This document shows positions 43,756-52,563 of a DNA stretch of 64,000 bases, piece after piece; the stretch's first letter is position 1, and every line of letters begins with the position of its first letter. Source of the DNA: JALYXV01 sp963791545. GTDB lineage: Bacteria; Actinomycetota; Acidimicrobiia; Acidimicrobiales; Palsa-688. The position numbers were made by a program, and so were the translations under genes. The stretch covers positions 310,001 through 374,000 of the forward strand of contig CAWBSR010000015.1 of NCBI GenBank assembly GCA_963791545.1. Direction: 5' to 3'. The notes beneath the pieces are model-generated. The model had not been told where the DNA came from. It searched no databases and was given only the letters and a program-made list of their open reading frames with translations.

Positions 43756-45078
43756 CTACCGGGCCAGCCGGCCCCGGAGGTCGCCGGCCACCGACCGCTC
43801 ATCGGCAGTGACGAGCCGCCCGTCTCGGACGACGACCTGCCCGTTGACCACCACGTGGCGGGGACGCCGGCCCGGGGCGGCCCACAGCAAGCCCGCCAAC
43901 GGGTCCGCCACGCCGGCGTCGGCGACCCCTCCGATGTCCCAGCAGCACAGATCGGCAGCCGCCCCTGCCTCGAGGTGGCCGAGGTCGCGGGCCCGGCCGA
44001 GGCCGGTTGCCGACCCCGCCGTCGCCATCGTCAGCACGTCCCGCGCCGTCAGGGTGGCGCCCCGCCCCGGTGCCAGGGGCGCCACCTGGAGGGCCAGGCG
44101 GGCGTCGGCGAGGAGGTGGCCGGCGTCGTTGCTGCCCCCGCCGCTGGTCCCCAGGCCGACCACGACGCCTCGGGCTCGCAGGGCGGCGACCGGGGCCACG
44201 CCCCAGCCCGAGGCGACGTCACAACCTGGGGCGTGGGTGGCGGTCACCCGGGCCGCCGCCAGCCGGTCGAGCTCGGCCTCGGTCGTCGCGCACAGGTGGG
44301 CGATGGTCACGTCGGGGGCCAGCCAGCCCCACTCGTCCAGCAGGTCCAGGGGGCGCCGCCGGTAGGTCGCCCGGGCCCGTTCCACGTCGACCTGCTCGTT
44401 GGCCTGGGTCCGCCGCCGCAGGCCGTAGCGCGCCGCTACCTTGCCCAGCACCTCGAACGCGTCCCGGCTGTCGCTGTGCACCCCGGCCGGGCCGACCGCC
44501 AGCTGCAGCATCCCGTCGTCGGAGAGCCCGCCCGGGCCCAGCCGCCGGGCTGCCATCAGGGCCTCGACCTCGGCCGCCGCCGCCTCGGGGTCGTCGCCTG
44601 CCGTCCCCCGGACGAACACCAGCCGCCCCCCCACCTCGGAGGCGGCATCGATCGTGGCGGCGGCCATGGCCAGGTGGTCGCCGCCGGGGGGCCAGGTCAG
44701 GTGATGGTCGGCCACCGTCGTGACGCCGCCCAGCAGGCCCTCGGCCACTGCCACCCGCGCCGCCAGCCGGCACAGCTCGGCATCGATGCCCGCCGACCGG
44801 TAGGCGGCCGCCATGGTCCCCAGCCACGACGCCATGGGCACGTGGTGCGCCCCGGGCAGGGTGCGGAAGGCGGATTGCAACAGGTGGTGGTGGGCGTTCA
44901 CCAAACCCGGCGTCACGACGCACCCGGAGGCATCCAGAGTGTCCAGAGAGTCCGGGTTCGTGCCGCCGGCACCCTGGCCCGCCGGCGCCTCCACCACCCG
45001 GCCCCCCGCGCACCACACCGTGGCGCCCGGAAGCTCCCGCCTCCCGGTCCAGACCAGCTCCGCCCCGACGACCCTCAC
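43756..45078 (-). CDS. 8-oxoguanine/hydroxyatrazine deaminase-like amidohydrolase with altered active site
   Basis: A 440-residue member of the AtzB/SsnA/8-oxoguanine deaminase group. The first metal motif is intact (LVNAHHHLLQSAFRTLP), as is the His in VTIAHLCATTEAE. But the usual THxxE motif reads RTQANEQ, the HCPxSN motif reads THAPGCDVAS, and the Asp of GxDGxxSND reads GTSGGGSND. Loss of a His and the metal-binding Asp suggests changed or lost chemistry. GTG 45078 begins VRVVGAELVWTG. Convergent with the AtzC-like gene. Confidence 0.82.
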   Translation of the reverse strand: MRVVGAELVWTGRRELPGATVWCAGGRVVEAPAGQGAGGTNPDSLDTLDASGCVVTPGLVNAHHHLLQSAFRTLPGAHHVPMASWLGTMAAAYRSAGIDAELCRLAARVAVAEGLLGGVTTVADHHLTWPPGGDHLAMAAATIDAASEVGGRLVFVRGTAGDDPEAAAAEVEALMAARRLGPGGLSDDGMLQLAVGPAGVHSDSRDAFEVLGKVAARYGLRRRTQANEQVDVERARATYRRRPLDLLDEWGWLAPDVTIAHLCATTEAELDRLAAARVTATHAPGCDVASGWGVAPVAALRARGVVVGLGTSGGGSNDAGHLLADARLALQVAPLAPGRGATLTARDVLTMATAGSATGLGRARDLGHLEAGAAADLCCWDIGGVADAGVADPLAGLLWAAPGRRPRHVVVNGQVVVRDGRLVTADERSVAGDLRGRLAR

Positions 45079-45175
45079 GTTGCCAATAGTGTCGCGATCC
45101 CGCCGCGGCGGCCGCCATCCCGCCTCCCGGCGATGCGGGGCGCGGTCCCCCCGCCTGGCGGGTACCGTCGGCGTC

Positions 45176-45973
45176 ATGGCGCCTCTACCATCGCCCCGCC
45201 GTTTCGCCGACCTTCGGGCCACCGAGGTGGCCGACCGGCTCTCGCCGAGGTCGGTGCTGATCCAGCCCATCGCGGCCATCGAGCAGCACGGTCCCCACCT
45301 GCCACTGGCCACCGATCTCCTCATCGCCGAGGCCACCGTCGACGCGGTCGGGGCGGAACGAGGCGATGAGCTCGACCTATGGGTCCTCCCGCCCCTCGCC
45401 TACGGCAAGTCCAACGAGCACGCCTGGGCGCCGGGCACCGTCTGGCTGTCGGCCACCACTCTCCTGGCGGTGCTCGACGACGTGGGCCGCTCTCTCGCCA
45501 ATCTCCCCACCAGACGCCTGGCGTTCGTCAACGGTCACGGGGGCAACACCCAGCTGTTGGCAGTGGCGAACCGGGAGCTGCGGTTGAACTACGGCCTGTT
45601 GACCTTCCTCCTCCACCCCAGCGTCCCCCGCGACGCCGGCGGGGGCGGCCACGAGGACCCGGCCCAGGACACCGAACTGGGCATGGGCATCCACGCGGGC
45701 CGGGACGAGACCTCGGTCATCCTCCACCTGCGCCCCGACCTGGTGGACATGGCGGCTGCGACCTGCTGCGTCCCCGAGGCGCTGGCCGCCAATGCCCACG
45801 TCCGTTTCGGCGGCGACGTGGGCTTCGGCTGGCTCTCCAACGACCTCCATCCGAGCGGCGTCATCGGCGACCCGACCGCGGCCACCGCCGAGCGGGGCAA
45901 GGCACTGTTCGAGTCGATGGTGACCAACTTGGGCGACGGGCTGGCCGAGGTGGGCCGGTTCAGCTTCCGATGA
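45176..45973 (+). CDS. Creatininase-family amidohydrolase
   Basis: A 265-residue creatininase-like protein: metal site IAAIEQHGPHLPLATDLLIA, FVNGHGGNTQLL, and MGIHAGRDETSVILHLRPD. Family members hydrolyse cyclic amides (creatinine, formamides) or act in cofactor maturation (MftE). It sits among amidohydrolases and monooxygenases, which favours a catabolic role. Its end overlaps the convergent CocE gene by 14 bases. Confidence 0.9.
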   Translation: MAPLPSPRRFADLRATEVADRLSPRSVLIQPIAAIEQHGPHLPLATDLLIAEATVDAVGAERGDELDLWVLPPLAYGKSNEHAWAPGTVWLSATTLLAVLDDVGRSLANLPTRRLAFVNGHGGNTQLLAVANRELRLNYGLLTFLLHPSVPRDAGGGGHEDPAQDTELGMGIHAGRDETSVILHLRPDLVDMAAATCCVPEALAANAHVRFGGDVGFGWLSNDLHPSGVIGDPTAATAERGKALFESMVTNLGDGLAEVGRFSFR

Positions 45974-47516
45974 GGATCGGAAGGTCGAGGAGGAGGGAAA
46001 AAAATTCGATGGTCGCCACCCGGTACCCGTCCCGGGGAACGAACCCCGGTGGCTGCTCGGCGCGCTGGGGGTTGCGGTCGAAAGCGGGGAAATAGGAGGC
46101 GGCCACCTCGAGCCGCAACCGGAAACCAGGCTGGGCCTGCCACGCCAGCGGCCCAACCGGTATGTCCACCGGGCCGCTGTCACCAGGGCGCACCCGGTGA
46201 GCGCCGGTCGCCAGATGGCGGGACTCGCCGGACGGCTCGACCATCACCAAGGTGGCGTACAGGTCGAAGGTCGGGGCGTCGGCGGCGGCGTCGATCGTCA
46301 CCGTGGCGGTGCCCGCGATGTCGGAAATGTCGGTGAGCGCGGGGCTGGTGTAACACAGCACGTCGCGCCGGTCCTCGTTGGCGGCCACCGACGCCAGCGG
46401 GCTCAGGACGCCCGGGTGGGCGACGAGGGGCTCGGCCACCAGAACATCCTCGAGAGGCGGGGCGGCGGCGCCTAGGAGCAGCCGCCCGTCGCCGTGCCGG
46501 GAGTTGGCCCCACCGTCGCTGACGGCGAGCCAGCGCTCCTTGACCGCCACGGGAGGCCAGGTCGGCGACACCCGCCAGCCTCCTCCGCCCAGCGAAAACC
46601 AGCGGACCTGGCCGCCCTCGCCCCCCGTGCCCAGCACCCGGTCGAAGAAGGCGATCATGGCGTCAATGGCGTGGCCGGGGTTCGCGTCCTCGCCCAACTC
46701 GACGTCGCCGTGGCGGGTTCCCCAGGGCATGTGGGGCCAGGGGCCGAACACCGCGGCTGCCCCGACCTCCGACGCCAGGCGGGCGGTGCCGGACGCGAAC
46801 TGGTCGAAGTAGCCGCCCACCGTGAACACCGGGACCTGGATTCGAGACAGGTCGGGCCGCAGGGCGGCCCAGTAGTCGTCGTCGGTGGGGTGGCGGAGCC
46901 AGTCGAGGAACCACCCCGGGGGTTCGGGGCCCAGCGCCGCCGCCAGGGGAAGGCCATCAAGGTCGGGCGTGCGGGGGACGGCGCCTCGCTCCTGGGCCAT
47001 GAGCTGGGTGGCCCAATAGGCCACGAAGCCCCACTGCAGGCATCCGCCCCGGTACGTCCAGCCCTCGTACGGTTCCGACCCGCACATCAGGGCCGCCACG
47101 CCCCGCAGGTGGGGCGGTTGCTCGGCCGCCGCCAGCAGCTGGATCAGGCCCTGGTACGAGTAGCCGTAGGTGACGACCCCGCCGTTGGACCACGGGAGCG
47201 AGGCGGCCCATTCAATGGTGGCCGCCCCGTCGGAGCCGTCGTAACGGAACGGCTCGAAGCGGCCCTCGGAATCACCCCGGCCCCGCACGTCCTGGACCAC
47301 CACGCAATAGCCGAGGCGGGCCAGCTGGGCCGGGCTGGGCAGAACCGGTGACGAGGCGACCGAGCGGCCGTAGGGGAGTCGTTGCAGCAGGGTCGGCCAG
47401 CAACCGTCGCCCGTGGGATGCCAGGCGTCAGCCACCAGGTTCACGCCATCGCTCATGCTGAGGGCGAGATTTCGCTCCCGAACAACGTGAGCCGGTTGGC
47501 GCCGCGTCTGTTCCAC
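45960..47516 (-). CDS. CocE/NonD-family hydrolase (X-Pro peptidase-like fold)
   Basis: About 518 residues: alpha/beta hydrolase with N-terminal MSDGVNLVADAWHPTGDG, Ser nucleophile in VVTYGYSYQGLIQLL, VVQDVRGRGDSEG, and a C-terminal jelly-roll domain (residues ~300-515). Cleaves esters or amides; cocaine esterase and alpha-amino-acid ester hydrolases are relatives. GTG 47516 gives the usual short leader before MSDG; ATG 47456 is an alternative. Only 20 bases separate it from the divergent monooxygenase B. Confidence 0.87.
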   Translation of the reverse strand: MEQTRRQPAHVVRERNLALSMSDGVNLVADAWHPTGDGCWPTLLQRLPYGRSVASSPVLPSPAQLARLGYCVVVQDVRGRGDSEGRFEPFRYDGSDGAATIEWAASLPWSNGGVVTYGYSYQGLIQLLAAAEQPPHLRGVAALMCGSEPYEGWTYRGGCLQWGFVAYWATQLMAQERGAVPRTPDLDGLPLAAALGPEPPGWFLDWLRHPTDDDYWAALRPDLSRIQVPVFTVGGYFDQFASGTARLASEVGAAAVFGPWPHMPWGTRHGDVELGEDANPGHAIDAMIAFFDRVLGTGGEGGQVRWFSLGGGGWRVSPTWPPVAVKERWLAVSDGGANSRHGDGRLLLGAAAPPLEDVLVAEPLVAHPGVLSPLASVAANEDRRDVLCYTSPALTDISDIAGTATVTIDAAADAPTFDLYATLVMVEPSGESRHLATGAHRVRPGDSGPVDIPVGPLAWQAQPGFRLRLEVAASYFPAFDRNPQRAEQPPGFVPRDGYRVATIEFFSLLLDLPILIGS

Positions 47517-47536
47517 CTGCCTATTAGTTTTAGCCC
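47517..47536. promoter_or_regulatory. Very short divergent promoter region
   Basis: 20 bases containing CTATTAGTTTTAG, AT-rich in a GC-rich context, lie between the start codons of divergent genes. -10-like hexamers can be drawn on both strands, so both mRNAs may be leaderless and -35 elements would fall inside the opposite genes. Confidence 0.4.
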
Positions 47537-48712
47537 GTGAGAATCGGAGCGTTCTTCTTCGGTGGCGTCGAGATGAGCGACGCCGGGGCGGGTCCGCCGG
47601 CATCGACCGACCGGCGTTTCGGGCAGGCCGATTTCGCATACGCCCAGGAGCGCATGCTGGACCTCGGCGTGGCCGCGGACCGCCTGGGCTACGACGCCTT
47701 CTGGCTCACCGAGCACCACTTCCAGTACGAAGGCTACGAGGTGGTGCCCAACGCCATCCTGTTCGGGGCGTTCCTGGCCGAGCGGACCCGGCGCATCCGG
47801 ATCGGGGCGCTGTTCAACATCGTGCCCCAATGGCACCCCCTGCGGCTGGCTGAGGACTTCGCGGTGCTGCACAACCTCTCGGGAGGCCGGGCCATCCTCG
47901 GCGTCGGGCGGGGGACCGTGCCGCGCGAAGCGGAGGCCCTGGGGACGGTGATCGGGTCATTCGACAACCCTGACAAGGCGGAGGCGGACCGCATCAACCG
48001 GGAGATCATGAATGAGTCCATGACCGTCATCCAACTGGCCCTGGACAATGAGCGCTTCTCGTTCCATGGCCGGCACTTCGACTTCCCCCCGGCGGGAATC
48101 CCAGACCGGGGCGGGACGGTCCAGGAGCTCACGCTGGTTCCCCGGCCCCGCTGGCCCTACCAGATCTGGCAGGCCATCACCTCACCGCCCACGTTGGAGC
48201 ACGTGCCCAAGGTCGGTTACGGAGGCGTGCTGTGGCTGCTCAACCACCAGCTGATGCGCCAGTGGTGGGACCGCTACGCAGAGAACTACGCCGCCGCCCA
48301 CGATCCCGCGGGGTGCGGGCCGGGGGAGCGGCGCATGCTGGTCCTCAACGTCCGGATCGCCGACACCCACGAGGCGGCCTGGGCGTCGGCCCGGCCCGGC
48401 CATGACGAGTTCTGGAAATTCCTGGGCCCCTACGGGTGGAGCCGAGGCTACCTGGGGCGCGACGGGCAACCATCGGCCCCCGGTCTCATCCCGACCCTGG
48501 AGGAGTCGGTCGACCAGAGGGTGTGGGTGATCGGGACCCCCGACGAGGTCGCCGAGGGGATCGACTACTACCGCCGGCAGCTGAGCCTCCAGGACCTGTG
48601 CATCTTCCCCGCCTACCCGGGCGACACCTTCGAGGTGTGCGAGGAGCAGCTGGCCCGCTTCGCCGAGGACGTGGCGCCGTTGTTGGGCGAGCCGATGACG
48701 GCATTCACCTAA
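47537..48712 (+). CDS. Luciferase-like flavin-dependent monooxygenase B
   Basis: A 391-residue paralogue of monooxygenase A. Shared blocks are FWLTEHHFQYEGYEVVPN, NIVPQWHPLRLAEDFAV and GGRAILGVGRGTVPREAE, giving roughly half identity over the core by eye. The N-terminus carries an insert (VEMSDAGAGPPASTDRR). Start GTG 47537. An AMP-dependent ligase follows two bases after its stop, so they form one transcription unit. Confidence 0.92.
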   Translation: MRIGAFFFGGVEMSDAGAGPPASTDRRFGQADFAYAQERMLDLGVAADRLGYDAFWLTEHHFQYEGYEVVPNAILFGAFLAERTRRIRIGALFNIVPQWHPLRLAEDFAVLHNLSGGRAILGVGRGTVPREAEALGTVIGSFDNPDKAEADRINREIMNESMTVIQLALDNERFSFHGRHFDFPPAGIPDRGGTVQELTLVPRPRWPYQIWQAITSPPTLEHVPKVGYGGVLWLLNHQLMRQWWDRYAENYAAAHDPAGCGPGERRMLVLNVRIADTHEAAWASARPGHDEFWKFLGPYGWSRGYLGRDGQPSAPGLIPTLEESVDQRVWVIGTPDEVAEGIDYYRRQLSLQDLCIFPAYPGDTFEVCEEQLARFAEDVAPLLGEPMTAFT

Positions 48713-48714
48713 GG

Positions 48715-50235
48715 GTGCTCCTCCCCCAACTCCTGATCGACGGGGCCCGCCGGGCGCCTGACGACGCGGCCCTGCACTGGGTGGGCGGCGACGGGGGTGA
48801 TCGCGACCGGGTGCTCACCTACGCCGCCGCCGCCGAGGCGATGCAGCGGGCGGCGGGGGCGCTGGCCAGCCTCGGCGTCGCCCGCGGGGACCGGGTGGCC
48901 ATCGTCGCCCCCAACAGCTTGGAATACGTGGTCGCCATGTTCGGGCTGTGGCGCCTCGGGGCTATCGCCGCCCTGGTCAGCGTGGCCTACGCGGAACAGC
49001 TCGACTACTACCTCCGAGACTGCGATCCGTCCGTCTTGCTGTATGGCGCCGGGGGACGCCCGGCGATCGATCAGCACCAGGGGGCGGCGCCGTCGCTGCG
49101 CCACCTGGTGTGCCTCGACGGCACCGACGACGGGGCGTGGGACTGGGCGTATCTGGTCGCCCGCGCCGGGGACGTCCCGTCCCTCGTGGATCTGGGCGTC
49201 GAGGAGGGCGACGTGGCCCACCTCTCATACACCTCCGGGACTTCCGGGGCGCCCAAGGGGGCGTGCCTGGCCCATGAGCCCACCGCCCGGGCCACCCGCA
49301 CCATCGCGGAACGGCTCCGCCTGGAACGATCCGACGTGTCGTACGGGCCGACCGCCCTCAGCAGCTCCTACCAACTGGTGGCCAACCTCCTGCCCGCTCT
49401 GCATCGGGGCGCCGAGGTGTGCGTGGCCGCCAGCTGGCCCGGCGGCGGGGCGGGCTGGAACGACGTGGCGCGGGTCGGCGCCACGGTCGTGGCGGCCAAC
49501 CCGGTGGTGCTCACCGACCTCCTCGCGGCGTCGCGGGAACGGGGCCGGGCGCCGGCCGGTCTGCGGCTGGGCCTGTCGGGCGGGGGACCGGTCCCGCCGT
49601 TGCTGAAGCGGGCCTGGCGCGACGAGCTGGGGGTGACCCTGGCCGAGAGCTTCGGGCAGAGCGAGTTGGGGGGCTTCTTTGGCCTCGGCGGGGCCGACCC
49701 GTTGCCCGACCGGTTGCTCGACGCCTGCGGCCCGCCGCTGCCCGACAAGGAGGTCCGGATCTTCGACGAGCACGACCAGGACGTGGCGGTGGGGGAGTTG
49801 GGCGAGATCGTTTTACGGGGCGGGTTCATGGTCGGGTACTGGCGCCGCCCGGAAAAGACGGCCGAGACGCTCCGCGGCGGCTGGTTGCATTCCGGCGACG
49901 TGGGGTTCCTGGACCGCGACGGCTACCTGCACATGCGGGGCCGGTTGAGCGAACGGCTCACGGTGGCAGGTGAGCATTGCTACCCGCGCGATGTCGAGGA
50001 GGCGCTGCTGCGCCACCCCGCGGTTACCGCGGCCGCCGTCATCGGTGTCCCAGACTCCGAGCTGGGGCAGCGGCCCGTGGCCTATGTCACCGTCGTGGGG
50101 ACCGTCGCCGAGGCCGACCTCGTCGCCGTGGTCACCGACGCGCCCTCGGGCCTCGAGGTGCGCATTGTCGAGAGCCTGCCGATGACGCCGACCGGCAAGA
50201 TCAGCAAGGCCCAGCTGCGAGATCGTTACGCCTGA
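48715..50235 (+). CDS. AMP-dependent acyl-CoA ligase / synthetase
   Basis: A 506-residue ANL-superfamily enzyme. Adenylate-binding motif YTSGTSGAPKG, ESFGQSELGGFFGLGG, GWLHSGDVGFLDRDGY and the C-terminal PTGKISKAQLRDRY lysine are intact. Activates a carboxylic acid to its CoA thioester, probably a product of the upstream oxygenase. The substrate is unknown. Ends before a strong hairpin. Confidence 0.93.
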   Translation: MLLPQLLIDGARRAPDDAALHWVGGDGGDRDRVLTYAAAAEAMQRAAGALASLGVARGDRVAIVAPNSLEYVVAMFGLWRLGAIAALVSVAYAEQLDYYLRDCDPSVLLYGAGGRPAIDQHQGAAPSLRHLVCLDGTDDGAWDWAYLVARAGDVPSLVDLGVEEGDVAHLSYTSGTSGAPKGACLAHEPTARATRTIAERLRLERSDVSYGPTALSSSYQLVANLLPALHRGAEVCVAASWPGGGAGWNDVARVGATVVAANPVVLTDLLAASRERGRAPAGLRLGLSGGGPVPPLLKRAWRDELGVTLAESFGQSELGGFFGLGGADPLPDRLLDACGPPLPDKEVRIFDEHDQDVAVGELGEIVLRGGFMVGYWRRPEKTAETLRGGWLHSGDVGFLDRDGYLHMRGRLSERLTVAGEHCYPRDVEEALLRHPAVTAAAVIGVPDSELGQRPVAYVTVVGTVAEADLVAVVTDAPSGLEVRIVESLPMTPTGKISKAQLRDRYA

Positions 50236-50255
50236 GGGCTGTTGTCGCCCGCCCG

Positions 50256-50284
50256 GTTGCCCCAACCGCGCACGTTGGGGCAAC
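50256..50284. terminator. Perfect 11-bp hairpin between convergent operons
   Basis: GTTGCCCCAAC (50256-50266) pairs exactly with GTTGGGGCAAC (50274-50284), loop of seven. It lies between the ligase and the ABC binding protein, so it probably terminates both directions. A second GC-rich imperfect dyad follows at about 50318-50350. Confidence 0.6.
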
Positions 50285-50381
50285 TGAGAGCGTCAGACGG
50301 GCCTGGGCACCGCCGGGCGCGCGCGGTTGCCTGCACGCGCGCGGAACGCGGCCTGCCTACCCTGGCGGAGGCGGTCTGTGT

Positions 50382-51596
50382 TCACGACTTGAGCCCGATG
50401 CTCGAATCGATGAACTGATTGGTGGCGATGTCGGCCGCCTTCACGTTGGCGTTGAGGGTTGTGATGCCCGCCTTCTGGTCGACGGGCACCAGATCGGTGA
50501 TCACCTGCTGCACTTGGGCCATGTCAAAGCCGGCGATGGTCGATGTGCCAGGCGTGTTGGCGACCAGTTTGTCGGAGACCATGATCTTGGCGGCCGCGTT
50601 GTTGAGGTCCACCGGGGTGTGCCAGAAGGCGGCGCCCAGGCCCTTGTTGTTGTAATCGGCCAGCAAGCCGTTTACCTCGCTGGGGTCGGTCACGTAATCG
50701 ACGACCGCGTGCTGCATGATCGGCACCAGTTTCTGGAGGCACGGCGCCAGGGTGGTGAGCTTGTTGGTCGCCACCGACACCGCCGACTGGGCGAAGGGCA
50801 GCCCGGCGTCGGCGATGTAGATGTAGCCGACTGTCTTGTTCCAGTTCGGGGTCAGGTGCTCGAGGGTGTACACCTCGTTGGTCGCATAGCCCTGGTTGAG
50901 CAGGGAGCCGGCGCCACCGACGAACTTCTCGAGGTCGCCCTGGTAGCCGCCGATGAAAGCGCTGGACGGGATGCCCTGGGCCTCCAGCCACAGCACGAAG
51001 CTGAACGTCGTGGACTGGACGTACAGCTTGGCTCCCCCGGCCGCAGCCGCTTTCAGATCGGCCAGCGAGCTGATCTTGTACTTGGCGGGGTCGAACATGA
51101 TGACCTGGGGGCTCTTCTGGTACTCGCGTAGCACCGCGGTCGTCGGGTACTGCTGGGAGTACTGGATCGAGTCGTTGGAGGAGACGAAGGCGAGGGTCGG
51201 GGTCACCTTTTTCACCAGGTTGCCCACGTAGAGCGAGGACGGCTGGCTGACCCCGTTGCCCAGCCCCGGGCCGCCGGAGAGGATCTCCAGGTTGACGCCG
51301 GTCGAGCCCAATGGACCTTGGTAGGTGTACTGGGACTCCTGGCCGCCGCCGCCGATCATCTGGTACAAGAAGCCGTGGTCGGCCTCGGGTAGCCAGTCCG
51401 CCTGGACGATGATCGGGTTGGGGCACGACCCCGCCAGGCTGGTGGTGTAGTGGGCCCGGGCGAAGGCGCCGGGCCCGCTGGTGCTGGCGGCGCCCGTCGT
51501 GGTCGTGGTCGACGAGGTCGACGACTTGGACGAGCAGGCGGCCACCAGACCGATCGAGGCGGCTACCGCGAGGGGGGCTAGCAGGGAGCGTTTCAT
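50382..51596 (-). CDS. ABC transporter substrate-binding lipoprotein (SsuA/NMT1-like)
   Basis: A 404-residue lipoprotein (lipobox GLVAACSS) of the taurine/nitrate/pyrimidine-type binding proteins. Segments PNPIIVQADWLPEADHGFLY and LADLKAAAAGGAKLYVQ follow the fold. ATG 51596 has AGGAGGTA upstream. Third gene of ATPase-permease-binding protein. Aromatic-rich residues near the N-terminus would suit a planar ligand, but the ligand is unknown. Confidence 0.88.
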   Translation of the reverse strand: MKRSLLAPLAVAASIGLVAACSSKSSTSSTTTTTGAASTSGPGAFARAHYTTSLAGSCPNPIIVQADWLPEADHGFLYQMIGGGGQESQYTYQGPLGSTGVNLEILSGGPGLGNGVSQPSSLYVGNLVKKVTPTLAFVSSNDSIQYSQQYPTTAVLREYQKSPQVIMFDPAKYKISSLADLKAAAAGGAKLYVQSTTFSFVLWLEAQGIPSSAFIGGYQGDLEKFVGGAGSLLNQGYATNEVYTLEHLTPNWNKTVGYIYIADAGLPFAQSAVSVATNKLTTLAPCLQKLVPIMQHAVVDYVTDPSEVNGLLADYNNKGLGAAFWHTPVDLNNAAAKIMVSDKLVANTPGTSTIAGFDMAQVQQVITDLVPVDQKAGITTLNANVKAADIATNQFIDSSIGLKS

Positions 51597-51651
51597 GAGC
51601 CAGGTACCTCCTGAAGTGCCTGTGGGAACATGGGACCGGCGGGCGAGTGGC

Positions 51652-52563
51652 TCATTGATCGTCAGCCGCCGACTCGTGCCACGACCGAATGAGGCGGTGA
51701 CCGGCCCAACCGAACAGGCTGAAGATCGCAATGCCGAGCAGGGACGAAAATATGATGGCGGTGTACAGCTGGGGGTATTGCATGTTGGTCTGGTAGGCGT
51801 AGATGCGCTGGCCGAGGCCGGGATTGCCCTGCTGGAAGAAGAGTTCCCCCACGATGGCCCCGATGACCGAGAGCCCCGCCGAGATCCTCAGTCCCGTGAA
51901 CAGCGACGGCAGGGCGTTGGGCAAGGCCAGCTTGCGCAACTGAGTGCCCCAGGTGGCTCCGTTGAGCCGGAACAGGTCGATGAGCCCCTTGTCGACGGAT
52001 TTCATCCCGAGTAGCAAGGTGGTCGGTATCGGGAAGAAGGCGATGATCACCACGATGATGCTCTTGGCCCAAAAGCTGTAGCCGAAGACGACGGTGATGA
52101 GTGGAGCGATGGCCAGGACGGGAACCGCCTGGAGCGCCACCAGGTACGGGTAGGATGCCCGCTCCGCCCAGCGGAAGCGGAACATGGCCACGCCGAGGGT
52201 CAGCCCGAGGGCGATCGCGACCCCGAGGCCGAACAGCGACAGCCGGGTGGTCAGCCATAGGCTGCTCCCGATCTGGTGCATGGTCTTACCGTCGAGCAGG
52301 CCGTGACGAAGCACGGTCGGCGGGGTCGGGAGCAAAAAGGCCCGTTGCCGGCTGATCATCTGGGTACTGGCGAACTCCCAGATCCCGAGGAACAGCGCCA
52401 AGGTCACCAGGGCGGGCAGCACCAGCGCCGCCCGAGCCGCTACTGATCGCCGCCAGCCAGCGGTTGAGGCAACCGGGCGGTCGAGCCCCCCGGGTCCCGG
52501 CGCTCCCGAAGACGTCTCGTCAGGCGCCATCCGAGCCGATTGTTCCGGCAGCGTCGAGGTCAC
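51652..52563 (-). CDS. ABC transporter permease (SsuC/TauC-like)
   Basis: A 303-residue permease with six spans. The cytoplasmic coupling loop reads GLIDLFRLNGATWGTQLRKLALPNALP, and GLSVIGAIVGELFFQQGNPGLG is typical for the sulfonate/nitrate/pyrimidine-precursor class. Start GTG overlaps the stop of the ATPase gene. It would carry a small, usually anionic or heterocyclic, compound inward. Confidence 0.92.
   Translation of the reverse strand: MTSTLPEQSARMAPDETSSGAPGPGGLDRPVASTAGWRRSVAARAALVLPALVTLALFLGIWEFASTQMISRQRAFLLPTPPTVLRHGLLDGKTMHQIGSSLWLTTRLSLFGLGVAIALGLTLGVAMFRFRWAERASYPYLVALQAVPVLAIAPLITVVFGYSFWAKSIIVVIIAFFPIPTTLLLGMKSVDKGLIDLFRLNGATWGTQLRKLALPNALPSLFTGLRISAGLSVIGAIVGELFFQQGNPGLGQRIYAYQTNMQYPQLYTAIIFSSLLGIAIFSLFGWAGHRLIRSWHESAADDQ

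Noticed and set aside
43855..45369. 504-codon plus-strand frame opposite the deaminase-like gene
   Set aside because: Low-complexity His/Arg/Gly translation; the minus-strand frame carries clear amidohydrolase motifs.
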